From a virus, in the IMG/VR virus record IMGVR_UViG_3300042448_000260, positions 1 through 20,199 of that record: a DNA stretch of 20,199 nucleotides; one strand, given 5' to 3'. The notes under the pieces are model-generated. The model searched no databases. It saw only the letters and a program-made list of their open reading frames with translations, and was not told where the DNA came from. The position numbers and the translations under genes were made by a program. Positions 14,976 through 20,199 of the stretch are shown here, one piece after another (position 1 is the first letter of the stretch; each line of letters opens with the position of its first letter).

Positions 14976-15077
14976 TTAATCTATTTCATTATTAATCCCC
15001 TTAACAGGGTGTTTATATTTCTTTCTAAGATGTTTCAATTTTACTTTGAACTTTGGCATTTTTAGTTTGATTCTCAT
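14976..15077 (-). CDS. Basic microprotein, 33 aa
   Basis: A very short frame encodes a highly basic peptide (MRIKLKMPKFKVKLKHLRKK at residues 1-20, ending VKGINNEID), with about a dozen Lys/Arg and only two acidic residues at the end. It could bind nucleic acid. Support for it being a gene comes from its exact ATGA overlap with the upstream gene (15074-15077) and the 3-bp spacing to the next start; without it a 100-bp gap would break an otherwise gapless operon. There is no homology I can name. Confidence 0.5.
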   Translation of the reverse strand: MRIKLKMPKFKVKLKHLRKKYKHPVKGINNEID

Positions 15078-15292
15078 AGTAGTTCAATTTGTTGTTTAAT
15101 ATCCAGCAGCCATTGATGAGCCAGGCTACCCTCATTGATATACAATGCATTTCTAAAATCAAGCATCTCATCAACTGCAATTAAGGCACATCCTTTTGCC
15201 TCCTCTATATCTAATCTTTCATCAGTTATCTCAAAAAATATTTGCTTTTGAAATTTATCAACTAACTGTTTTGCTTTTTCTTTTGGTGTCAT
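15074..15292 (-). CDS. Hypothetical small early protein, 72 aa
   Basis: A helical protein beginning MTPKEKAKQLVDKFQKQIFF, followed by EEAKGCALIAVDEMLDFRNA and a Trp-containing C-terminus ending LDIKQQIELL. I recognise the MTPKEKAK.LVDKF...A..CALIAVDE pattern from short early proteins of Bacteroidota phages, without a known function. There are no membrane segments. It overlaps the nuclease gene by 4 bp upstream (ATGA at 15289-15292) and the basic microprotein by 4 bp downstream, so the chain is translationally coupled. Confidence 0.7.
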   Translation of the reverse strand: MTPKEKAKQLVDKFQKQIFFEITDERLDIEEAKGCALIAVDEMLDFRNALYINEGSLAHQWLLDIKQQIELL

Positions 15293-15768
15293 ATCCCTAA
15301 TGTAAATTGTTCATACCACTCAACAAAACTATCAAAGTCTCTCACAATGATATACACACCTCCTGCCCTTTCAATGGAGGCTTGATATTCCTTTTGCACA
15401 TCTGACTGTCTGTCTTTTCCATATTTTATCTCAATCTTAACTGACCGCCCTCTGATCGTGGCAGAAATATCTGCAGTTCCTTTGGTTGACTGTCCGGGTG
15501 TCCATTTTCCCGGCAACTGTTTTGTGTGTGCCATGATGCCAGATCCAACCTGTATCTTTGCTCCTTCCCTGTACTGACCTTGTGAGCTTATTCTCTCAGC
15601 TTGACCGCCCATGAACTGTATCCATGCAATGACACATTTTGTCAAGGCATTAGCAGAGTTATCTGTCCAATCAGTCTTAGGGATGTATGCCTCTGGCATG
15701 TTAGGATACTTCTGTTTTAACTGCTCCATCATAAGAGCATTGAGTTTGTCTTTGTTAATTCGTTTCAT
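15289..15768 (-). CDS. VRR-NUC-like PD-(D/E)XK nuclease, 159 aa
   Basis: This is probably a structure-specific nuclease that cuts branched DNA (resolvase-like) before packaging. The catalytic core is in the second half: KGTADISATIRGRSVKIEIK at 96-115 gives Asp100 and the E-I-K motif at 113-115, Gln125 in QSDVQKEYQASI, and the closing strand GGVYIIVRDFDSF. This arrangement is that of the VRR-NUC family. The N-terminal 95 residues are helical and include a conserved-looking Trp/Gly segment that may contact DNA. It overlaps the methyltransferase gene by 4 bp (ATGA). An alternative is a restriction-type or repair nuclease, but the operon favours phage DNA processing. Confidence 0.8.
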   Translation of the reverse strand: MKRINKDKLNALMMEQLKQKYPNMPEAYIPKTDWTDNSANALTKCVIAWIQFMGGQAERISSQGQYREGAKIQVGSGIMAHTKQLPGKWTPGQSTKGTADISATIRGRSVKIEIKYGKDRQSDVQKEYQASIERAGGVYIIVRDFDSFVEWYEQFTLGI

Positions 15769-16760
15769 AGTTTACTTATCCATTGGTTATAAATTTCCGT
15801 TGCTATTTGGGCGGTCATTACTGGCGGAACACTCATTCCAATTAAATATTGCGGATTATTAAAGTCCAGATGATTATAGTCTAAAGGATAGCTACCAATT
15901 AAACTAACTGTATCTTTATCAATTAAAGTATTTTCATCAAGCCAATATCTATTAATATCAGTTGCTATTGTATTACTTGGTTTATTCAAGTCAAGCATCA
16001 CATCGCCAAATCTACTTTCCGAATAGTTTTGAGTTTCTTTTTTTGGTATTCCTTTTGCAAAATGCTTAATCGGTATTTTTGGCTCATTAAAAATTAATTC
16101 AAGTTTTGGCACTTCTGTAAACATATCCGCAAAATGTAAAAAAGGTTTAGCTAAATCCTTTCTCATTGCTATAAAAAACACTCTTTCTCTTTTTTGAGGC
16201 ACTCCCATTTTTGAAGCATCTAAAAGCCAATGTTGCACATAATAACCAGCTTTATCAAATTCTCTATAAATCTGTATGACATATTGCTTGGCATCGCCTA
16301 ATAGCAATCCTTTTACATTTTCAGCTACAACTACTTTCGGTTGTAATTCTTTTGCCAAATCAATAAAATCAAAAAATAATGTGTCTAAAACTTGCATCGC
16401 TTGTCCTTCTCTAAATACTTTATCTTTTCCCCAGTCTTTTTCTCTATTTCCAGCCATTGAAAAACTGCTACAAGGTGGCGAACCATCTAAAATATCCAAA
16501 TTGTAAAGTTCATCAGGTAAATCAGTTCTTAATTTAAAGGTCTGTATTGGCTCTAAATAAGCATACTTGGGGTTATGGTTAACTTTGTATGCTTCAATCA
16601 TTTTAGGGTCTATTTCATTGCATCCTAATACATCAAATCCAGCCAGTTTGTAACCCATTGTTGAACCACCGCCACAGGCAAAGCAACTAAATACTTTGCC
16701 TTTATCTTTTGTAAACACTGCATCTTTGAGTGTCCAGTTATAATTAAATTTATGTTCCAT
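15765..16760 (-). CDS. DNA (cytosine-5) methyltransferase, 331 aa
   Basis: It transfers a methyl group from S-adenosylmethionine to cytosine in a specific DNA site. C5 methylase motifs occur in order: motif I FSCFACGGGSTMG at 24-36 (SAM binding), motif IV DGSPPCSSFS with catalytic Cys97, motif VI ENVKG at 147-151, motif VIII QKRERVFFI at 189-197, a target recognition region about 205-290, and motif X GMSVPPVMTAQIA at 308-320. All key residues are present, so it should be active. There is no partner restriction gene, so this is an orphan methylase, likely to protect phage DNA or mark it. It joins the primase gene by TAATG. Its CpG content is about twice that of neighbouring genes by hand count (13 in 1 kb), suggesting later acquisition. 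Confidence 0.93.
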   Translation of the reverse strand: MEHKFNYNWTLKDAVFTKDKGKVFSCFACGGGSTMGYKLAGFDVLGCNEIDPKMIEAYKVNHNPKYAYLEPIQTFKLRTDLPDELYNLDILDGSPPCSSFSMAGNREKDWGKDKVFREGQAMQVLDTLFFDFIDLAKELQPKVVVAENVKGLLLGDAKQYVIQIYREFDKAGYYVQHWLLDASKMGVPQKRERVFFIAMRKDLAKPFLHFADMFTEVPKLELIFNEPKIPIKHFAKGIPKKETQNYSESRFGDVMLDLNKPSNTIATDINRYWLDENTLIDKDTVSLIGSYPLDYNHLDFNNPQYLIGMSVPPVMTAQIATEIYNQWISKL

Positions 16761-19144
16761 TAGAATCCTGCTTTATTGTTTAACTCATCCCACACATCCT
16801 GTGGTGGTTTAGGTATGCCCTCCTTTTCAAATTCAATCCATCTTAAATTATTGGTTTTACCTTCAAATACTTTAAATCCATAGTTAGCTCCATAGATAGT
16901 AAGCCATGATGTAAACCTTCTCTTTGACATTTTTTGCCAGTCAGTGTACTCATTAATAAAATTATTGAATAACTCATCTTTGTACAGCCTTGTATTTATA
17001 GGTAGATTATCATCATTTGACCACTCATAGAACTCATAAGATGTCTCTTTAATGAACTTCCTTGACTCAAGGTTATTAAAGTCATGAGATACAAGTCCAT
17101 TCTTAAGATAGAATTGGCAACAATTAATCATGAAGTTATCAAACCTCATCCATTCAACCTCATGCCAGTCATCAAATAGCATGTGCCCAAACTCATCAAG
17201 AGGAGACTTATGGTGTCCGAAATAATCGGACATCTCAACTTCAAACTTTCTACGATCATGAGAGCCACCAACACCGCCAAGTGTGTAATTAGTTGTGATT
17301 ATTATTTTAGGTGATTTCTGTACAGGTAATTTAACAGCGTCCTGCCCTTTATACTCAAGAGTAATACCTTCTGTAATCAAACTAAATAGATTCTCAAATA
17401 CAAAGTTCTTTTTAACGTCATCAAATACAAGTAACTGAGTATCTGTTGATACAGTTTGATATGGAAATGACTTAGTGAACTCAAAAGTTTTACCATCTAT
17501 TGATGCCACCTTTTTTAGTTTAGCAAGAGCATTCCAAAACAATCCCTTACCACTTCCACCATTTGGATTCTCAGAGATAGTTTGATCATTGAATATGATA
17601 GCTTTGTTATTTGCTGAGGTCTTAAATGAATGCATTAAATACCCTATTACTGACTTAAAGGATCTGTATTTATTGTCATCTTGACCTGCTATGAGCCAAA
17701 GAAATTTTCTAAACTCAGAGTCATGGTGATCGTGTTTAGTAAATTTTCTATCAATAATTTGTTTCTTCCATACATATCCATCAACATCGATGTACTCATG
17801 CTCAACAATAGTATTCTTAGTTACCTCAACAGTACAGTTATTATAATACAAATAACACTTATCAGAGGTATCCTCAAGCATGTTAATATCTGTTGTGTCA
17901 AGCATTGATAAGAACTCAGGAGAAAAATACTTTGTGCTCCCGGCCATTAGATCATAAGGTTGATAACCTATCTCAGTTCTTTGCAATAGACTATTAAGAA
18001 CAAAATCTTTGATTCTTTTTTCATTTGTCTCCTCAACAAGATTCTGTTCTTTTTTTATAAATGAATAGGTATTACTATTGGAAGGAAAGTACTTATAAAA
18101 ATTGTTCTGTTGTAACCAAAACTTAAATTGATGGATGCTAAGTTGTATCTTATTTTGCTTTGTATATGTCCAAAAGTCCTCAATGTTACCTGTCTCTTTG
18201 ATTGCATCGACAACAGATTCAATTTCAGACTCATTGAAGTCAGGGAAGCTCTTTGCTATGTCTTTTGTTTTTTTACCGGATCTTACTTGCTTTTCAATTT
18301 TATGCCTGGTATCATTATCCTCAAAGAATTTAGTTCCAAATTGAGCAACTCTTTTATAAGCTGAATTTATTATTTTATTTATCTCATTCTCTTTGCCTCC
18401 CTCATCATATCTAAGTAGCATGTTTTGACACTCACTTTTGTTGATGCCAAAGTCATTGAATGCAATGGCTAACTTGAAAAGGTTATTATTCTTTTGACCT
18501 TCAATCATTCCATACTTTTTATCCCACCACTTAACAAGATTTTCAATGATACGATTATCAGACTTAATCGGAACCACAACATCAATAGAACCAATATCCT
18601 CAAGTTCTGGCTCCTCAATTTTATCCCATTGAATTGAGTCAATATTTACATACAAATCTGGATCATAAGATTCATAACAAAATCTATCTATATTGCTGCC
18701 GCTATTATCCCAATACTCTGAGTCAAAATAATTAGATAATGAATTGAAATATCCTTTGTGATCTCCTTCCGTTGGTATCTTAACAAGAGCTTTGACTCCT
18801 TTACCTGATGGACTTATCCAAGCTGAAAAAATGTACTGATCTTTTATGATTTCAGCTTTGAATTGAACAGCCTCAGCCATACAACTCATATTATCAAAGT
18901 CCAAAATTATTAATCCTGACCTTTTATCTATGCCATTAATACTCCTCTTGGTGAATGTTCCATTGAAACACACCCCGGGAAGTTGCATTTTATAAGGATT
19001 CTGCTCATTTTTTGTAGGCAGTGATCTTATTGTTTCAACTAACTCCTTTGATTTTCCTGATTTTATCCTATCTAAACAGAATAACACATCTCTGTTAAAT
19101 GGGTTGGTGGTCTCAGTAACCTTTTTAAAAATAGATACAATCAT
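16760..19144 (-). CDS. Primase-helicase: BT4734-like N-terminus fused to SF3 helicase, 794 aa
   Basis: It is the main phage replication enzyme. Residues 50-170 form a BT4734/VirE_N-type domain related to archaeo-eukaryotic primases: LIILDFDN at 78-85 (acidic metal site), SPSGKGVKALVKI at 111-123, and NIDRFCYESYDPD at 151-163. A helical linker follows (about 195-400). The helicase carries Walker A NPNGGSGKG at 526-534, Walker B LLVFDDV at 571-577, sensor-type IIITTNYTLGG at 614-624 and DRRKFEVE at 630-637, which is the superfamily 3 order. It is the first gene after the origin-like region. The start ATG at 19144 lies 24 bp from a 9-bp inverted repeat in its leader, which may control its translation or transcription. 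Priming activity is inferred. Confidence 0.85.
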   Translation of the reverse strand: MIVSIFKKVTETTNPFNRDVLFCLDRIKSGKSKELVETIRSLPTKNEQNPYKMQLPGVCFNGTFTKRSINGIDKRSGLIILDFDNMSCMAEAVQFKAEIIKDQYIFSAWISPSGKGVKALVKIPTEGDHKGYFNSLSNYFDSEYWDNSGSNIDRFCYESYDPDLYVNIDSIQWDKIEEPELEDIGSIDVVVPIKSDNRIIENLVKWWDKKYGMIEGQKNNNLFKLAIAFNDFGINKSECQNMLLRYDEGGKENEINKIINSAYKRVAQFGTKFFEDNDTRHKIEKQVRSGKKTKDIAKSFPDFNESEIESVVDAIKETGNIEDFWTYTKQNKIQLSIHQFKFWLQQNNFYKYFPSNSNTYSFIKKEQNLVEETNEKRIKDFVLNSLLQRTEIGYQPYDLMAGSTKYFSPEFLSMLDTTDINMLEDTSDKCYLYYNNCTVEVTKNTIVEHEYIDVDGYVWKKQIIDRKFTKHDHHDSEFRKFLWLIAGQDDNKYRSFKSVIGYLMHSFKTSANNKAIIFNDQTISENPNGGSGKGLFWNALAKLKKVASIDGKTFEFTKSFPYQTVSTDTQLLVFDDVKKNFVFENLFSLITEGITLEYKGQDAVKLPVQKSPKIIITTNYTLGGVGGSHDRRKFEVEMSDYFGHHKSPLDEFGHMLFDDWHEVEWMRFDNFMINCCQFYLKNGLVSHDFNNLESRKFIKETSYEFYEWSNDDNLPINTRLYKDELFNNFINEYTDWQKMSKRRFTSWLTIYGANYGFKVFEGKTNNLRWIEFEKEGIPKPPQDVWDELNNKAGF

Positions 19145-19161
19145 ATTAGAACTGTTTTTTA

Positions 19162-19201
19162 TACACTGTTATAATAAAATAAGGGGAAAAGGAACAGTGT
19201 A
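19162..19201 (-). promoter_or_regulatory. 9-bp inverted repeat in the primase-helicase leader
   Basis: TACACTGTT (19162-19170) and AACAGTGTA (19193-19201) are perfect inverted repeats separated by 22 bp. They lie 18-57 bp upstream of the primase ATG, downstream of the candidate promoter. There is no T-run after them, so they do not look like a terminator. A protein-binding operator or an mRNA hairpin controlling translation is more likely. Confidence 0.5.
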
Positions 19202-19237
19202 AACCTTTTACTGGGCAGCTAACCACAAACCCCTGAG

Positions 19238-19271
19238 CAAAGTTAATAATAATTTTCATATATGATACAAG
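19238..19271 (-). promoter_or_regulatory. Candidate promoter for the replication operon
   Basis: TAACTTTG (19238-19245, minus strand) matches the -7 consensus TAnnTTTG, with CTTG at 19268-19271 as a possible -33 box, but the spacer is 22 bp, longer than the usual 19-21. The leader to the primase ATG would be about 90 bases. An AAGTAC-type site covers the -33 position, so a protein bound there could block or assist RNA polymerase. Confidence 0.4.
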
Positions 19272-19330
19272 TACATAGTAATTTTTTATAAGTACCTTGA
19301 TAAGTACCTAAAAAAACATAGTATTTATAA

Positions 19331-19372
19331 GGGTTTGAATGACATTAGGTACATAAGTACACATTGAAACCC
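19331..19372. repeat. Imperfect 11-bp inverted repeat enclosing two AAGTAC-like sites
   Basis: GGGTTTGAATG (19331-19341) and CATTGAAACCC (19362-19372) pair at 10 of 11 positions around a 20-bp centre that contains two of the GTAC sites. The plus strand then has a T-run (19374-19380), so a weak plus-strand terminator is possible. With no plus-strand gene nearby, a protein-binding or origin hairpin role is more likely. Confidence 0.45.
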
Positions 19373-19373
19373 G

Positions 19374-19444
19374 TTTTTTTAAAAAAGTGAAATTTATAAA
19401 AACAGTAAAAAAAATAAATATATATAGTATAGAGAGAAGTTATA
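19374..19444. other. AT-rich block, possible DNA-unwinding element
   Basis: About 70 bp are almost entirely A and T, with runs of T then A and a TATATATAG stretch, flanked by AAGTACCT sites on both sides. This is what the melting region of an origin looks like. No open frame of useful size is present on either strand between 19145 and 19466. Confidence 0.4.
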
Positions 19445-19466
19445 AAGTACCTAAGTACCTGAGCAC

Positions 19467-19497
19467 AAAAAAACCCTTCCAGCAGTGCCAGAAGGGT
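19467..19497 (-). terminator. Intrinsic terminator of the DnaA-like operon
   Basis: On the minus strand ACCCTTCTGGC pairs with GCTGGAAGGGT (11 bp including two G-U pairs, loop of 3), followed by a run of seven T. It lies 30 bp after the stop of the DnaA-domain-IV gene. It would end that transcript before the origin-like region and make the replication operon depend on its own promoter. Confidence 0.85.
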
Positions 19498-19527
19498 CAA
19501 ACAAATAATTAATCAAAACAGTATGGA

Positions 19528-19896
19528 CTACAAATTTAATTCTTTGTATAGATTATTCTTAATTCTGAATTTAATTTTTCGTAATTGTTTTAAACAAAAA
19601 CAGTTCATGACATCATCAACAAGGTTATGGTCTTCATTGTAATTCTCAAAGATTAACATTAGCTCCTCAATATAGTCAAGGTATATTTTATCCTTAATTG
19701 AGATTAGATCATGGTGAGTCTTAAGTCCATGTATCACACTTGCATGATCTCTGTTAAACATTGCTGCTATCTCATACAGTGTAAGTCCTTCCTCTCTGAG
19801 TAGGTTGTAAAGATAGAAACGTTTGTAAGTGTAGTGTCTATATCTGTGGCGCGCTTTGAGGTTGTTATCCTCAATGTATTGTATTATGTCAGTCAT
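19528..19896 (-). CDS. DnaA domain IV-like DNA-binding protein, 122 aa
   Basis: Residues 25-70 closely follow the DNA-binding domain IV of the bacterial initiator DnaA: RFYLYNLLREEGLTLYEIAA at 26-45, then MFNRDHASVIHGLKTHHDL, matching the DnaA signature (GRDHSTVIHA type). There is no AAA+ ATPase domain, so it cannot be a full initiator. The C-terminal 50 residues are a helical, basic extension (LRKIKFRIKNN). It may bind origin repeats and help load the phage helicase, or recruit or block host DnaA; these are inferences. It ends just before the AAGTACCT array and primase gene. It starts with ATGA overlap on the membrane microprotein gene. Confidence 0.8.
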   Translation of the reverse strand: MTDIIQYIEDNNLKARHRYRHYTYKRFYLYNLLREEGLTLYEIAAMFNRDHASVIHGLKTHHDLISIKDKIYLDYIEELMLIFENYNEDHNLVDDVMNCFCLKQLRKIKFRIKNNLYKELNL

Positions 19897-19988
19897 TTTT
19901 CGTTAAAGTAATTATAAATTAATCCTATTCCAATTATTAAAAATCCCATTGCAAAAGTAAATATTGCCATTTTTGCCTCTTCTGCCAT
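19893..19988 (-). CDS. Single-pass membrane microprotein, 31 aa
   Basis: A 31-residue frame: a short charged start (MAEEAKM), one hydrophobic helix (about residues 8-25, IFTFAMGFLIIGIGLIY) and a polar end (NYFNEK). It should sit in the inner membrane as a single-pass peptide. Its ATG is 1 bp after the upstream stop and its stop overlaps the next ATG (ATGA at 19893-19896), a strong sign that it is translated. Function unknown. Confidence 0.6.
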   Translation of the reverse strand: MAEEAKMAIFTFAMGFLIIGIGLIYNYFNEK

Positions 19989-19989
19989 G

Positions 19990-20199
19990 TTATTCTGATT
20001 TATTAATTAACCCTATATCCTTCAAATACTGCTCATGTTTCTCTGGAGTATCTAATCCATCTGGCATTCCAAACTGATCCATTCCTATTGCTATGCGAAT
20101 AGCTCCTCTAATGACTGAGTCTGGGTGTATTGAGTTACCATTTTGCAGCATTACCTCTATACTTTCAAGTAGCTGTAGCATTTCTAAGTTTTGTTTTTT
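19990..20199 (-). CDS. Hypothetical early protein, 63 aa or longer
   Basis: The first ATG in the window is at 20179-20181, giving a 63-residue helical protein (MLQLLESIEVMLQNGNSIHP, then SVIRGAIRIAIGMDQFGMP and DTPEKHEQYLKDIGLI). The frame stays open to the right edge, adding KKQNLE, so the real start may lie outside. It has no motif I can name. It belongs to the short operon ending at the terminator at 19467-19497. Confidence 0.55.
   Translation of the reverse strand, partial: KKQNLEMLQLLESIEVMLQNGNSIHPDSVIRGAIRIAIGMDQFGMPDGLDTPEKHEQYLKDIGLINKSE

Larger units (their letters stand above)
19269..19460. repeat. AAGTACCT-type repeat array (iteron-like)
   Basis: Exact AAGTACCT occurs at 19290-19297, 19302-19309, 19445-19452 and 19453-19460, the last two in direct tandem and the first two 12 bp apart. 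Near copies are AAGTACAT at 19269-19276, AAGTACAC at 19355-19362 and the reverse-oriented TTAGGTAC at 19346-19353. That is seven GTAC-centred sites in 192 bp of non-coding DNA. Such arrays are typical of replication origins bound by an initiator, or of multi-site operators. Confidence 0.65.

Noticed and set aside
18128-18364. Plus-strand frames opposite the primase-helicase gene
   Set aside because: Cys/Phe/Leu-rich antisense products without start signals, opposite a clearly functional gene.
19331-19380. Plus-strand intrinsic terminator formed by the inverted repeat and T-run
   Set aside because: The loop is 20 bases, the stem has a mismatch and there is no plus-strand gene to terminate; kept only as an inverted repeat.

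Overview
The window looks like a contiguous piece of a tailed-phage genome (free phage or prophage) from a host in the Bacteroidota, probably a flavobacterium-like organism. Every gene I can support is on the minus strand, so transcription runs from high to low coordinates. The reasons for the host call are the AT-rich composition, starts without clear Shine-Dalgarno sequences, promoter-like sites of the Bacteroidota form (TTTG, 19 bp, TAnnTTTG), a BT4734-type primase domain, a DUF3127-type SSB-like protein, and structural proteins of types I associate with Bacteroidota phages. No integrase, lysis cassette, tRNA or CRISPR array is visible.

Layout in transcription order. (1) About 20.2-19.5 kb: a short operon with an unknown protein, a 31-aa membrane microprotein and a protein resembling the DNA-binding domain IV of DnaA, closed by a good intrinsic terminator (19467-19497). 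(2) 19.47-19.15 kb: a gene-free stretch with seven AAGTACCT-like sites, an AT-rich block, two inverted repeats and a candidate promoter. It is a plausible replication origin and/or control region. (3) 19.14-12.62 kb: an early DNA-metabolism operon with primase-SF3 helicase, cytosine-5 methyltransferase, VRR-NUC-like nuclease, small unknown genes, ERF annealing protein, YqaJ-like exonuclease, SSB-like protein and a small HTH protein. The ERF gene has its own near-consensus promoter, which moves its start to an internal ATG. (4) About 12.6 kb: a hairpin overlapping a second good promoter marks the early/late junction. (5) 12.55-10.35 kb: a CxxC membrane protein, a 68-aa protein, a sigma-like regulator, a 53-aa two-helix membrane protein, two unknown proteins and the small terminase. 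(6) 10.27 kb to the left edge: large terminase, two large tail-tip proteins, the tape measure protein, a small tail protein, a fibre-like protein, an 88-aa protein and the start of another fibre-like gene running off the window.

Together these genes replicate phage DNA (initiation, priming and unwinding, SSB), recombine it (ERF plus exonuclease), resolve and modify it (nuclease, methylase), switch to late expression (sigma-like and HTH proteins), package it (terminases) and build a long flexible tail. No portal, protease or major capsid gene follows the terminase, so the head module must lie outside the window.

The most interesting points are: the AAGTACCT array next to the DnaA-domain-IV gene, with the same AAGTAC core at the -33 region of the ERF promoter; a 15-bp element (TACAATATAGGTATG) ending in the start codon of three separate late-side genes and of none of the early ones; a methyltransferase gene with foreign-looking composition inside the replication operon; and the unusual terminase-to-tail gene order.
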